From Bufo bufo (Eukaryota > Chordata > Amphibia > Anura > Bufonidae), in contig NC_053389.1 of the NCBI RefSeq assembly GCF_905171765.1, forward strand, positions 212,418,624 through 212,482,623: a DNA stretch of 64,000 nucleotides. Direction: 5' to 3'. Shown here piece after piece: positions 11,101 through 22,345 of the stretch. The notes under the pieces are model-generated. The model worked only from the letters and a program-made list of their open reading frames with translations, did not search any database and was not told the DNA's origin. Numbering within the stretch: the stretch's first letter is position 1; each line of letters starts with the position of its first letter. Made by a program: the position numbers and the translations under genes.

Positions 11101-12882
11101 GCTGTCATTCCGTCTGGTGGAGACAGAGAGTTTTAAAGGCCTTATGGCGGTGGCTATCCCACAGTACGTCGTGCCCAGCCGCCACTACTTTTCCAGGCGA
11201 GCCATCCCTTCCCTGCACAACCAAGTGGGGGACAAAATCAGGTGTGCACTGCGCAACGCCATCTGTGGCAAGGTGCACCTCACTACGGATACGTGGACCA
11301 GTAAGCACGGTCAGGGACGTTATATCGCCATAACAGCACACTGGCTAAATGAAGTGGCGTCTGGGCCTGAGGCGGATAGCTGTTTGGCGCATGTCTTTCC
11401 ACCACTGAGGATTGCAGGGCACTTCAGTTTGCCTCCTGTTGCTTCCACCTCCTACTCCGCTTCCTCATCCTCTACCGGCTCCTCATCCGGTCAGCGTAAC
11501 ACCTTCACCACCAACTTCAGCACAGCCAGGGGTAAACGACAGCAGGCAGTTTTAAAACTTATCTGTTTGGGGGACAAACCCCACATCGCGCAGGAGCTGT
11601 GGACGGGCCTTGAACAACAGATCGATGAGTGGTTGGTGCCAGTGAGCCTCAAGCCCGGCCTGGTAGTGTGCGATAATGGGCGAAATCTCATAGCAGCTCT
11701 GGGACTAGCTGGTTTGACGCACATGTGCTGAATTTGGTGGTGCAGAGATGCCTTAAAAATTACCCCGATATGTCAGAGATGCTGCATAAAGTGCGGGCCG
11801 TCTGTGCGCGCTTTTGGCTTTCTCACCCTGCTGCTGCTCCCCTATCAGCGCTGCAGCGTAACTTCGGCATTCCCGCTCACCGCCTCATATGCGACATCTC
11901 CAAAAGATGGAACTCCACCTTGCACATGCTGGCCAGACTGTGCGAGAAGCAGCAGGCGATAGTGGAGTTTCAGCTGCAGCACGCACGGGTGAGTCGCTCT
12001 GCGGAACAGCACCACTTCACCACCAATGACTGGGCCTCCATACGAGACCTGTGTTCCTTGTTGCGCTGTTTCGAGTACTCCACCAACATGGCCAGTGCCG
12101 ATAACGCCGTTCTCAGCGTTACTATCCCACTTCTATGCCTCCTTGAAAAAACGCTACTGGCGATGATGGAAGAGGATGTGGCACAGGAGGAGGAGGAGGA
12201 AGAGGAAGAGGGATCATTTCGTAGGGTTTCCGGCCAGTGATTCACAAGTGGCTCCGAGGGTGGGTTCCTGCACCCACAAACGCCAGGTACACAATTTTCC
12301 AGCCAGGGCACAGTTCTGGAGGATGACGAGGTGGAGGATGAGGAGAAGGAGATGGAGAAGGAGGAACCATGTTCACAGCAGGGTGGCACCGAGATCAGCT
12401 CATTGCCATCACTGGTACGTGGCTGGGGGGATACAGAGGACACAGACGATACACCTCCCACAGAGGACAGATTTTCGTTGCCTCTGGGTAGCCTGGCACA
12501 CATGAGCGATTACATGCTGCAGTGTCTCCACAACGACCGCCGAGTTGCCCGCATTCTAACTTGTGCTGATTACTGATTACTCTTAGCAGCAGGCAGCATT
12601 TCACCAACAGGGTGGAGCAGTATGTGCGCAAACGCCTACACGTACTGAATGACGTTTCTGCCCCCTTCAACTTGGGTCTGCAAATTGGGCACATGGCCTG
12701 AGCTTGCCCTTTACGCCTTGGCTGCAGCCAGTGTATTATCTGAACGTGTGTTTAACATGGCAGGGGGCGTTATCACAGACAAACACAGCTGCCTGTCCAC
12801 AGCCAATGTGGACAAGCTCACGTTCATTAAAATGAACCAGGCATCGATCAAACAGGACTTGTCCGTACCTTGTGCAGAATAG
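11101..12882 (+). pseudogene. hAT-B transposase remnant (plus copy)
   Basis: Catalytic part of a hAT transposase: VPSRHYFSRRAIPSLH, first catalytic Asp in HLTTDTWTSKHGQG, second in LVVCDNGRNLIAAL, then LICDISKRWNSTLHML, an acidic insertion domain (Glu-rich near 12190) and the C-terminal dimerisation segment ASVLSERVFNMAGGVITDK. Breaks seen: a small deletion near 11728 that removes the Cys/His part of the CLVHVLN motif and shifts frame, a TGA at 12238-12240 where the minus copy has a Ser codon, and a deletion near 12575 of roughly 350 bp that the minus copy retains (LLDPHYKDNVPSLIPS region). A frameshift near 12680 follows. The N-terminus with the BED finger is absent. Confidence 0.88.
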
Positions 12883-13149
12883 ACATGTGTATCGGCCTTA
12901 ACCAGCCATTGTTATACTACAGCGCAACTGCTCATTCTTGTATTTTGGATATTTCACACTCTTTTGGAGTGTACCCTAATTAAAAAAAATATTAAAACAA
13001 AAAAACAGTGTTGGCTACCTCGTCCTCCTCCACCGCTGCTTCCACTTACACCGCTATGTCCACATCCTCCTCAAACTCCTACTCCATATGGACCTCCACC
13101 TCATAAATCAATTATCATTTTTTTTATTTGTACATATTTTATTTTATGT

Positions 13150-13720
13150 CATTTCACTACTTTGTCTGTTACATTTTCGGGTGAGATTCCCCAATTTTTG
13201 GGTGTGATATACCACTGCTATACCTAGTAGACAGGTTAAAAAAATTCAAAAATTTGTCTGCTACATTTTCGGGTGAAATTCACAAATTTTTGGGTGTGAT
13301 GTACCACTGCTATACCTAGTAGACAGGTTAAAAAAATTCACTAATTTGTCTGTTACATTTTCAGGTGAAATTCACCAATTTTTGGGTGTAATATACCCCT
13401 CCTCTACCTAGTTGACAGCTTAATAAATTTCACTCATTTTTCTTTTACATTTTCGGGTGACATTAAACAATTTATTTATTTTTTGTCATAGACCCCTGCT
13501 CTACCAAGTAGACAGGTTAATAAATTTAACTAATTTTTCTGTTACATTCTTGGGTTGACATTTTACAATTTTGGACATGAATAAATACCTGCTCTGCATA
13601 GGTGACAGGGGCAGAAATTTTTAAAAATAATCTGTTCCATTGGTGGGTGACATTAACCCATTTCTGGCTATGAAAAACCCCTACTCTGCATAGGTGACAG
13701 GGACTTACATTTCTAAAATA
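13150..13720. repeat. hAT-B 3' tandem repeats (~90 bp, ~6 units)
   Basis: Units carrying TCTGTTACATTTTCGGGTGA, AATTTTTGGGTGTGATATAC and CTACCTAGTAGACAGGTTAA recur about every 88-92 bp and decay toward 13700. The same repeats lie 3' of the transposase in the minus copy (34440-34640 and 35255-35810), so they belong to the element. Confidence 0.88.
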
Positions 13721-14825
13721 CGTCTTTAATTGGCCCTTTCATTCGATCCTTCTGCTTTAATAATTTGTCCCACATTTGTGCTTCAATAATTTGTCCCACA
13801 TTTGCTCTTCAATAATTTTTCCCACATTTCCACTCTATCATATTTCATTTGAAACAATTAACCTCCCTTGGATGTGGTCTCTCTTTCTCACGCTCCCTCT
13901 CCGGCGTCAAACCCTGATTCGCCAATAACCGTGATCAACATGGTAGGCTCAGAAAAGAACATCGACAGTTGATAGAGAAGATATCCAAATGGATGGTGGA
14001 CGTTACGGGGGCACCTTTGCATAGGTGACAGGAACATAAATTTTTTTTAAAATTGTCTGTTACATTGTCAGGTGACATTTTACAAATTTTGCTGGATAGA
14101 AACCCCTGCTCTGCATAGGTGACAGGGAATACAATTTCAGAAATTCTTCTTTAATTGATGCACGCCACCTCCTTTCATTCAATGCTTAAACTTTAACAAG
14201 TTGTCCCACATTTGCGCTTCAATAATTTGTCCCACATTTGCGCTTCAATAATTTTTCCCACATTTCCACTCTATCATATTTAATTTGAAACAATTAACCT
14301 CCCTTAAATGTGGTCTCTCTTTCTCATGCTCCCTCTCCGGCGTGGAACCCTGATTCACTGATAACCATGATCAACATGGTAGGCTCAGAAAAGAACATCG
14401 AAAGTTGATAGAGAAGATATCCAAATGGATGGTGGACGTCACAGGGACGTGCAATCAGGCAGAAGTTATCTAGAGTCAACAAAGCGGCAGCAGGGCCTCT
14501 CCTGGCTAACGTTTCCAAATCCAAAATACCCCAGTGACATTCACTATAATTTTTTATTAATCATTCCAAAAACAGGGCATCTAAAGAGTCCTGTATTGTT
14601 ATTTATCGTCACTACCTCCCCGAGTAGGGAGTGGGTAATTGCCGCGCTCCCTGTCCTTTCCTTCATTTCTTCCGTTTTAATAGCTTCTCCCAAATTTCTG
14701 CTCGATCACAATTAAATTTCATGCATTGATCTCCTTTGGATGTGGTCTCTCTTTCTCACGCTCCCTCTCCGGGGTGGAACCCTGATACGCCGCTAACCAT
14801 GATCAACATGGTAAGCGCAGAAAAG
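13721..14825 (+). repeat. hAT-B 3' region with three copies of a ~130 bp block
   Basis: Non-coding. A block containing GTGGTCTCTCTTTCTCACGC, GATCAACATGGTAGGCTCAG and GAGAAGATATCCAAATGG occurs near 13875-14000 and 14305-14445, and in part at 14740-14835. Between them are CATTTGCGCTTCAATAATTT repeats and further decayed units of the ~90 bp repeat. Counterparts exist in the minus copy near 28260-28400 and 34200-34400. Confidence 0.8.
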
Positions 14826-15075
14826 AACATCGAAATCATGGGGACATGCGACATGGTGGGGCAGTATGTTTGCACACGCCTAGACAAACTGACTGATGGT
14901 TCTGCCCCCTGCAATTTCTGGGTCTCCAAATTGGGCACATGGCCTGAGCTTGTCCTTTACCCCTTGGAGGTGCTGACCTACCCTGCAGCCAGTGTATTGT
15001 CTGAACGTGTGTTTAGCACGACTGGACGGGGTTATCACAGGTTATATTTTCCAATGTTTTGGGGTGTACCCTAAT
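14826..15075 (+). pseudogene. Stray copy of hAT-B C-terminal dimerisation domain
   Basis: Reads MVGQYVCTRL, FWVSKLGTWPEL and AASVLSERVFSTTG, the hAT C-terminal segment, then diverges (YHRLYFPMFWG) exactly as the equivalent stray copy at 27990-28270 does. It lies ~2 kb downstream of the main transposase C-terminus, so it is an extra piece carried in the element's 3' region, not part of the main gene. Its presence at the same place in both hAT-B copies shows the duplication predates their divergence. Confidence 0.82.
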
Positions 15076-15153
15076 TTAAAAAATTTTTTATAAATTTTAA
15101 TCCAAAAAGTAGTGTAGGCTGCCTCCTCAACCTCCTACTCCATATGGACCTCT

Positions 15154-15804
15154 TGTCACGAGGGTGTCAAGAGCCACGTCTGACTCCGTTATACCCGGGG
15201 TCAGGAAGTCGCAGCGGGTGGCTGCGCATTCGATGTACAAAGACAGTGCTGTTTCGTAATGGTAGCTTTCTGGGTTTGCCTTGCAATCCTTTTGGCTCAC
15301 TCAGGGATCCGTAGCTTCTCCTCCTCAGCTGTTTCTTGTCCAGCAATCCCAACCTCCTTATATCCCCATCTCCCACTTCTCTGGTTGCCAGATATAGAGC
15401 TTCCTGCCTGGACTTCTATACTGACCCACTGGAACTGAGTAGCTGAGATCCCTGGTTGTTGTTCCAGAGTGTTACCCTCCGGATCCCTGTTGGGCCTTGG
15501 TGGTCTGCTGTTGTGGCCCACCTGGGATTATATGTTTGTCTGTATTGTCTGTCCTCTCCTTGGTGTTTTCCTCTTAGTGTCAGTGGTGCGGACTAGTGAT
15601 CCCACCGCCCTGTTCACTACTTAGGGCTCATCTTAGGGAAAGCCAGGGTTTAGGCACGTGATTGGCGTACGGGTGAGGAACCCGTCTAGGGACGTCAGGG
15701 CAGTCAGGTGCCAGCCGCAAGGTGAGTCAGGGGTCACCACCTTTCCCTCTCCCTTGGACAGGGCCTTCCCATTTCCCTCCCTTTGCATGACGCCGGTCAT
15801 TACA
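15154..15804 (+). repeat. 5' LTR of the deleted Gypsy
   Basis: 651 bp, TG...CA ends. Same family as the solo LTR at 8077-8719 and the 3' LTR at 17751-18400. Confidence 0.94.
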
Positions 15805-15878
15805 TTATATCTGGCCCTTATTTTGTGTAGGTAAAAAAAAATATATATATTTTTCTTTCTACCTACTTAGAATCCAGT

Positions 15879-16692
15879 ATGGATTCAATTGCTGCTTTGT
15901 CAAAGCAACTTTAAGGCCTGTCTTTGGAGGTGGCAGGATTGAAGGCGTCGGTCCTCCAGCAACAGCAGCAATTGCAACAGACCGCAAGCCCAGCGGTTGC
16001 TACAGGTAACCAGGTTGTTGCGGAACCCAAGGTTGTTCTTCCTGACAGATTTTCTGGGGGAAGGGACAAATTTGTGACGTTCCGTGAGGCCTGTAAATTA
16101 TATTTTAAACTGCGCCCTTACTCCTCTGGTAATGAAGAACAGCGGGTGGGGGTTGTTATTTCCCTGCTGCAGGGGGACCCGCAATCCTGGGCGTTCTCTT
16201 TACCCACTGATTCCCAGGCTCTCCGGTCAGTGGATGAATTTTTTGGGGCCTTGGGTCTCATATATGACGACCCTGACAGAGTCTCACTGGCTGAATCAAA
16301 ATTACGGAGACTCCTACAGAGAGAGCGGCCAGTAGAGGAGTATTGAGCAGAGTTCCGTAGGTGGGCTACGGATACCCAGTGGAACGACCCGGCTCTCAGG
16401 AGTCAGTTCTGCTCTGGGTTATCCGAAAGAATTAAGGATGAGCTTGCGCTGTATGAGACTCCCTTTTCTCTTGATGCGGTGATGTCCCTTTCTATTAGAA
16501 TAGATACGTCTTAGGGACAGATTGAAAAATCTGGAGCAATTGGTAACCCCTCTCAAGCAGCAGTTAGTCTGTATGGACTTAGACGAGCCTATGCAGCTAG
16601 GAGGAACTACTCGTCAGGTCCATCCTCCTGAGGCTCGCCGTAGGCGTGGGGTTTGTTTTTTCTGTTGGGAGAGGGGTCATTTTATTAATGTC
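15879..16692 (+). pseudogene. Gypsy gag remnant
   Basis: Capsid-like gag beginning with an ATG at 15879 but stopped after 11 codons by TAA. The frame then reads on through a Gln-rich stretch (15950-15990), FREACKLYF, QSWAFSLP and DDPDRVSLAESKLR, all matching the gag of the Gypsy at 28619-34157. Further in-frame stops occur at about 16344 and 16512. It ends in a zinc knuckle CFFCWERGHF whose last Cys is missing because the internal deletion begins there (~16692). Non-functional. Confidence 0.88.
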
Positions 16693-17743
16693 TTACCTTT
16701 GTCTGCGGGTAAAACAGTTATCTTGGTAGTAGTGGACAGGTTTTGCAAAATGGTACACTTCATTGCGTTACCCGCACTACCTAATGCTAAGACTCTTGCT
16801 CAGGTATTCATCAGTGAAATCGTGAAGCTTCACGGGGTCCCTTCCGATGTTGTTTTGGATCGGGGAACCCAGTTTATTTCTACGTTTTGGAAAGCTTTTT
16901 GTTCCCGTTTGGGGGTACACTTGTCCTTTTACTCAGCTTTCCATCCTCAGTCGAATGGACAGACTGAGCGTACCAACCAAAACCTTGAGACATATCTAAG
17001 ATGTTTTGTGTCTGAAAACCAAGAGGTGTGGTCATCATATTTACCGTTAGCCGAGTTTGCCATAAATAATCGCCGTCAGGAATCTACTGGCAAGTCACCA
17101 TTTCTTGGTGCATATGGTTTTCCTCCCCAATTCTGTACTTTCAAAGAGGGGGGTTCTTCTGGGGTTCCCTAAGAGGAACGGTTCTCGTCGTCTCTTTCAT
17201 CTGTATGGCAGAAAGTGCAAGCTAATTTGAAAAATATGGGAGGTAAATATAAATGCATGGCTGATAAGAAACGGTCGCCAGGTCCGGACCTAGGAGTGAA
17301 TGACTATGTGTGGTTATCTACTTGGAATATTAAATTCAAGGTTCCCTCTTGGAAACTGGGTCCTAGGTTTATTGGTCCTTACAAAATAGTAGCCATCATT
17401 AACCCCGTGCCTTTTCGCCTGGAGCTACCTCAGACTTTTAAAATTCATAACGTCTTCCATAAATCGTTACTCAAAAAGTATGTTCCACCTCTAGAACCAT
17501 CACCGCTGCCACCCCCTCCTGTTATTGTGGATGGTAATCTAGAGTTTCAAATATCTAAAATTGTTGATTCTCGTCGGGTCCGCCGTTCTCTTCAATATCT
17601 GGTGCATTGGAGGGGTTATGGTCCCGAGGAAAGAATGTGGGTTCCAGCGTCTGAGGTAAACGCCCACAGGTTAGTTCGGGTTTTTCATGCCTCTCATCCT
17701 GAGAGACCTAGTCCTGAGTGTCCGGAGGCCCCTTGTGGAAGGG
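16693..17743 (+). pseudogene. Gypsy integrase and chromodomain remnant
   Basis: Starts abruptly inside the integrase core after the internal deletion: VILVVVDRFCKMVHF (first catalytic Asp), VLDRGTQF (second), then FHPQSNGQTERTNQNLET (catalytic Glu). After a TAA at 17170-17172 and a frame change, the C-terminal part continues with VWLSTWNIK, KLGPRFIGPYK and a chromodomain, LQYLVHWRGYGPEERMWVP. A chromodomain at the integrase C-terminus marks a chromovirus-type Gypsy and in that group steers integration to chromatin marks. Confidence 0.9.
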
Positions 17744-17750
17744 GGGGTAC

Positions 17751-18400
17751 TGTCACGAGGGTGTCAAGAGCCACGTCTGACTCCGTTATACCCGGGGTCA
17801 GGAAGTCGCAGCGGGTGGCTGCGCGTTCGATGTACAAAGACAGTGCTGTTTTGTAATGGTAGCTTTCTGGGTTTGCCTTGCAATCCTTTTGGCTCACTCA
17901 GGGATCCGTAGCTTCTCCTCCTCAGCTGTTTCTTGTCCAGCAATCCCAACCTCCTTATATTCCCATCTCCCACTTCTCTCGTTGCCAGATATAGAGCTTC
18001 CTGCCTGTACTTCTATACTGACCCACTGGAGCTGAGTAGCTGAGATCCTTGGTTGTTGTTCCAGAGTGTTACCCTCCGGATCCCTGTTGGGCCTTGGTGG
18101 TCTGCTGTTGTGGCCCACCTGCGATTATATGTTTGTCTGTATTGTCTGTCCTCTCCTTGGTGTTTTCCTCTTAGTGTCAGTGGTGCGGACTAGTGATCCC
18201 ACCTCCCTGTTCACTGCACAGGGCTCATCTTAGGGAAAGCCAGGGTTTAGGCACGTGATCGGCGTACGGGTGAGGAACCCGTCTAGGGACGTCAGGCACT
18301 CAGGTGCCAGCCGCAAGGTGAGTCAGGGGTCACCACCTTTCCCTCTCCCTTGGACAGGGCCTTCCCATTTCCCTCCCTTTGCGTGACGCCGGTCATTACA
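17751..18400 (+). repeat. 3' LTR of the deleted Gypsy
   Basis: 650 bp, TG...CA ends, preceded by the polypurine tract. hAT-B sequence (CCTAGATCAGGATTATTATT) resumes immediately after the TSD. Confidence 0.94.
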
Positions 18401-18404
18401 CCTC

Positions 18405-18716
18405 CTCCTCCTAGATCAGGATTATTATTTTTTTATTTTTACGTATTTTATGTTATTTAAAGTAATTTCCCTATATACTTTTGTTTGCAGAACACTTTCC
18501 ATGCTCTTAACCACATTTTGCTGGTATTTTCAGCCCTCTAGCCCTTTCCATGACATTACAGCCATTTTAGTGCTCAAAACTTCGGGTCCCCATTGACTTC
18601 AATAGGGTCCGGGTCAAGTTCGGGTCAAGTTCGAGTCCCGAACTCAAACTTTTTTGTGAAGTTCGGCCGAACCCCTCGAACCCGAACCCGAACCTCCAGG
18701 TGTCTGCATAACTCTA
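18405..18716 (+). repeat. hAT-B 3' terminus with GTTCGG-type motifs
   Basis: Terminal ~300 bp matching 27552-27840 in reverse. The outer ~130 bp are dense in GTTCGGG/CCGAAC words and contain GTTCGGCCGAAC. The tip reads GCATAACTCTA, the inverted form of TAGAGTT. Confidence 0.85.
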
Positions 18717-18795
18717 CTCATCACTAATCATTATAATCTTAATTTGTTTAATTGTTGTGTTGTAAGCATATTTTACTTAATTAAGTACTAATTGT

Positions 18796-19684
18796 TAGTG
18801 ATAAGCGACAGGGGCAATATTCGAATTTGCGATATTTCGAGAATATTGTGTAATATATTTATCAGATATTCGCAAATTTGAGAATTTGAGATTATTTTCT
18901 TGATTGCTAAAATTGGCAATGTAATATTTGCTTAATGCGCACGCAATACAGGCATGGGTCACTTTTACTACATTTTCCAAGCTGCTAGAAGTTTGCTGAG
19001 ACTGGAGAAAATGGTTGGCATGGCAGAACATTAAAAATGGCTTTATATACAGATAGAGTGCTCCAATAAATTCACGATTGCACTAATGATGCAATTATTT
19101 TGGCGCAATACGTGAAACTTCGCATTATAGCAGGTCTAACTACTTATTACTGATTGGTGCACCATGCATTGTTGTGACACCACAGCACTATGTCTGTAGC
19201 ATGTATGTATGGACAGCAGAACCTACCACACTACCTAACACACTGCACTTCAACAGCTACACTAAATCAGGATATAACCTACACTGACTATCTGACATTA
19301 ACTATCTATATTATAAATATAAGCTATCTAACTATCTATCTAATGTAATGAGTGGAAAGCACAGAGCACAGCAATGACACTGCTGTCTCTCTGAGAACTG
19401 CAAAAAACTGTAGAAAATGGCTGCTGGGGAGATTCTTATATAGTAAGGGGTAGGCAACTTTCCTATTGGTTGCTAGGGGTGTTGCCAAGCTCATACAAAG
19501 ACACTGCAGCCTTCTCATTGGCCCACAAGCAATAAGCAGGGAGGGATCAGAGGTACAGATGAAAAAAAATCTAGAATATTCGAAAATACGAATATATATC
19601 ACTATATTCTAAATATTTGCGAATTCTCGAAGTGCCGATATTTGCGATTAATATACGCGATTTGAATATTCATGCCCAACACTA
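18796..19684. mobile_element. Non-autonomous hAT-type MITE
   Basis: Short termini TAGTG (18796) and CACTA (19684) with inner words of GCGATAT/GAATATTCG type on both sides. Flanks CTAATTGT (18788-18795) and CTGATTGG (19685-19692) agree at six of eight bases, a decayed 8 bp TSD. There is no coding sequence. The interior is partly A/T-rich and partly ordinary. Confidence 0.7.
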
Positions 19685-19692
19685 CTGATTGG

Positions 19693-20818
19693 TTATGTCC
19701 CTTTTAATTATTATATTACCTTCTATATACTTTATCACCCAAAAATAGAGCCACAATCTTCACCGAGTGAAAATCAAAAAAACTTTATTGACAATGTAAA
19801 ATAAGTACATACATGATAATAGAAGGCAGCACAAAGGTGGAACACAAGGATGAGGAACAGGACCCAAGAGGGGGCCGAGAGGTTAGCACACCAAAAACAC
19901 AGGGAAAAGAATGATGAAAATGGAAAAAACACCAAGACGACTGTAAACAATAAGCCCCGGGCAATGCTGCAACAGAGGCAAGTGTAAGGGCGAAAAACTT
20001 GGTGATGGCAAAAGAATAATCGTACCCTGGATGGTGTGTCGATCTCTCAGCCGCCTCCTTACCCGGGATAAGGAGGCGGCTGAGAGATCGACACACCATC
20101 CAGGGTACGATTATTCTTTTGCCATCACCAAGCCATTGCTCCACTAAATTTCAGTCTTATATTATTTTCCTTAATACTAAATTGAGGTCAAGTCACCAGA
20201 AAACAAAATGAAAAACATTAGCAGATAAAGGAGGAAGGATCATCATTGTCATCATTCATTTTATTTCTCTTTCTATTTTCTATGTTTATGGAAGTTCATG
20301 GGACCACTGAAGGGAAGATTTGTGAGAACTGCTATGACAGGGAAATCAATCACCCTATGGGGTAAACACAAACATCCCAACCCCAAGGCTAAATTTGTTC
20401 CTTAGGCACTCCTGTCAGAAAACCGATGTGGAAAACACAATTTCTCCCATTTACCTATTCCACAAGTATTTTTTACATCCATTGAGTTTTCTCTAAATGT
20501 TTCCCTGTGGACTGGAATAGAAAGGAGACAAGAGTAAGGAAAGAATAGAAAGCATTGACGGATTCCGAGTAACAAAGCAGAAAAAATGGGTCCTGTGTAT
20601 CTATGGCACAGCAGGGGCTCTCCTATACAGAACATGTATCTAATGAACCAATGACCTCTCATTGATGAAAACTCATTTGTCATCAGGTGAAGCTAGACAT
20701 TGTTCTGCTCTTATGGTAATACACAAAGACAAAAACAATGACTTTCCTTGATGCAGCATTTTATTAGTATTATTTGTTGTTTCCAGAATTGTGGTCACGT
20801 GAAAGTTATCTTCCTGAC
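19693..20818. other. Unassigned DNA with one perfect hairpin
   Basis: About 1.1 kb without a recognisable gene. Apart from the hairpin at 19998-20132, I see only short A/T-rich and CATCATT-like tracts. Short open frames here have no similarity I recognise. Confidence 0.6.
19998..20132. repeat. Perfect inverted repeat, 64 bp arms, 7 bp loop
   Basis: Arms 19998-20061 and 20069-20132 are exact reverse complements over all 64 bases. The loop is CCCGGGA. The outer edge reads CTTGGTGATGG / CCATCACCAAG. No TSD is evident. Confidence 0.96.
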
Positions 20819-22337
20819 TAGAGATGAGTGAAGTTGTAAAAAATTTGATTCAGCTGCTTCACTGAGGTTACCAAAGAAATTGTATTTGTTATGAATTACT
20901 TTGTCACAAATTGCATTCCATTGTATATAGTGGACTCAATGATGGGGAACGGCGATCAGGACATCCCCAACCCCCCTCATTAAACCCCTGTGAGATAGTG
21001 ACAGATCTCACAGAGGTGACTGCCAAGCAAGGGGTGGATAGTGCGGTCCACACCCCTATTCCACCAGGTGTACAATCAGTCTGGGGATAACAACACAGCC
21101 CAGACTGTCAGTCAAAAAAGAGTGAAATCCTGGAAAGGTGTTGTTGCACAGCCTGGGGGCTGGAGGACTTGGGGAGCACAGAGCGACGCCTGGGAGTGGG
21201 TCGCAGGGTCCTAGTCAGGCGGACTAGAGAGCCCAGCTTCCCCAAGGGACTTTTTATTTGCACAGCCTAGGGCAGGGATGGTGAACCTTTTTAAGACCGA
21301 GTGCCCAAACTGTAACCCAAAACCCACTTATTTATCGTAAAGTGCCAACATGGCAATTTACCCTGAATACAACAGTCCAATATAGTATATCTTCCATGTA
21401 CTTTATCATTTAGCTATAATAGCCTGCCTACATTCAATGCGCTGCCTGTGCTGTTCATAGTGTGCCCTGCACTGATGAATGGCAGGAAATGTCTAAGGCA
21501 TATTGGTACACCATAGACTTTTTCCATGGTGTGGGTTCCCACAGAGAGGGCTCTGAGTGCCACCTCTGGCACCCGTGCCATAGGTTCGCCAACACTGGCC
21601 TAGGGGCTGGAGGACTACAAGGTGGGAAAAGCCGCATGTACTTCACCTGTGTGAACGGGGCTTAGAGGTGAGTCAGGGAATACCTCTGTTTAGTCAGGGC
21701 CCAGCCGGGCAGGTATTTATTTTGTTTTGGTGTACTTGGGAACCTCACCCTTCCCAGTGGTGTGTAACTGGGCTGTCCTGCATGCGAAGAATTTCAAAAT
21801 AAATGCAATGTTTGGCCCCTAATCCTGCGGTAGATGAAGATCATTGTGTGAATGACCCCCGGATAAGAGCTAATCCCTACACCCCTCAGATGATTCGTTC
21901 AACGCTGATATCTGCACCTGACAGTAACATTACGGCCTTTTATGGTTTCATCAGGAGTTAAAAACAAAAAAGTACACAATCACCTCATCCATTTGCTTGT
22001 GGAGAGGACGTTGCAGCCATCTTGGGTGAAGAAACACACCAAATCTCTCTCGCACTGATGTGATGGTGTCACCACATCATCCCACTGGCCAGGCACAGTG
22101 ACATCATCACTGATGACGTCACTGCGTCCGATCAGCATGATGATGTGGTGATGTCACAAGTCAGAGTGCGTGAGATTTGATGTGTTTTCTGCAATCATGA
22201 TGACTGAGACGGTCTCTCCATGAGCAAATGGATGAGGTGATCTTATTTATTTTTTTATACCAGGTTTGTGGAAAATCTAATTTTTCCTAAAATTCCGAAC
22301 AAAGTAAAGTTGTTTCACTTCGATTCGCTTAACACTA
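20819..22337. mobile_element. Non-autonomous hAT element with nested MITE
   Basis: Perfect 8 bp TSD TTCCTGAC at 20811-20818 and 22338-22345. Ends TAGAGATGAGTGAA and, inverted from the right, TAGTGTTAAGCGAA. No transposase. It contains GATGACGTCA-like palindromic words near 22050-22160 and a second element at 21273-21597. A 5' fragment of the same family lies at 53725-53972. Confidence 0.92.
21273..21597. mobile_element. hAT MITE (325 bp) nested in hAT element
   Basis: Perfect 8 bp TSD GCCTAGGG at 21265-21272 and 21598-21605. Termini CAGGGATGGTGAACCT and AGGTTCGCCAACACTG are near-inverted copies (CAGnG...CnCTG, hAT-like). Non-coding. Confidence 0.94.
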
Positions 22338-22345
22338 TTCCTGAC

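Larger units (their letters stand above)
15154..18400 (+). mobile_element. Gypsy/chromovirus retrotransposon, internally deleted
   Basis: LTRs at 15154-15804 and 17751-18400 begin TGTCACGAGG and end GTCATTACA. A purine tract GGAAGGGGGGG precedes the 3' LTR. The target duplication is CCTCT (15149-15153) versus CCTCC (18401-18405), one mismatch. The interior is only ~1.95 kb: gag joined straight to integrase, with protease, reverse transcriptase and RNase H missing. The copy is inserted in the 3' region of hAT-B. Visible differences between its two LTRs suggest it is older than the Gypsy at 28619-34157. Confidence 0.93.
11097..18716 (+). mobile_element. hAT element B, plus copy, 5'-truncated, with nested Gypsy
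   Basis: Second hAT family, also present full-length on the minus strand at 27552-42379. Homology starts at about 11097 (ATGCTGTCATTCC) and runs through the transposase, a 3' tandem-repeat field, repeated 3' blocks and the 3' terminus at 18716 (TAACTCTA, matching the TAGAGTT tip of the other copy). The Gypsy at 15154-18400 is inserted in its 3' region. The 5' half, including the BED finger and 5' inverted repeat, is lost, so no TSD can be tested. Confidence 0.85.

Noticed and set aside
12176..12505. Arg-rich frame and its Ser-rich antisense partner
   Set aside because: Shifted readings of the acidic GAG-repeat insertion region of the hAT-B transposase.
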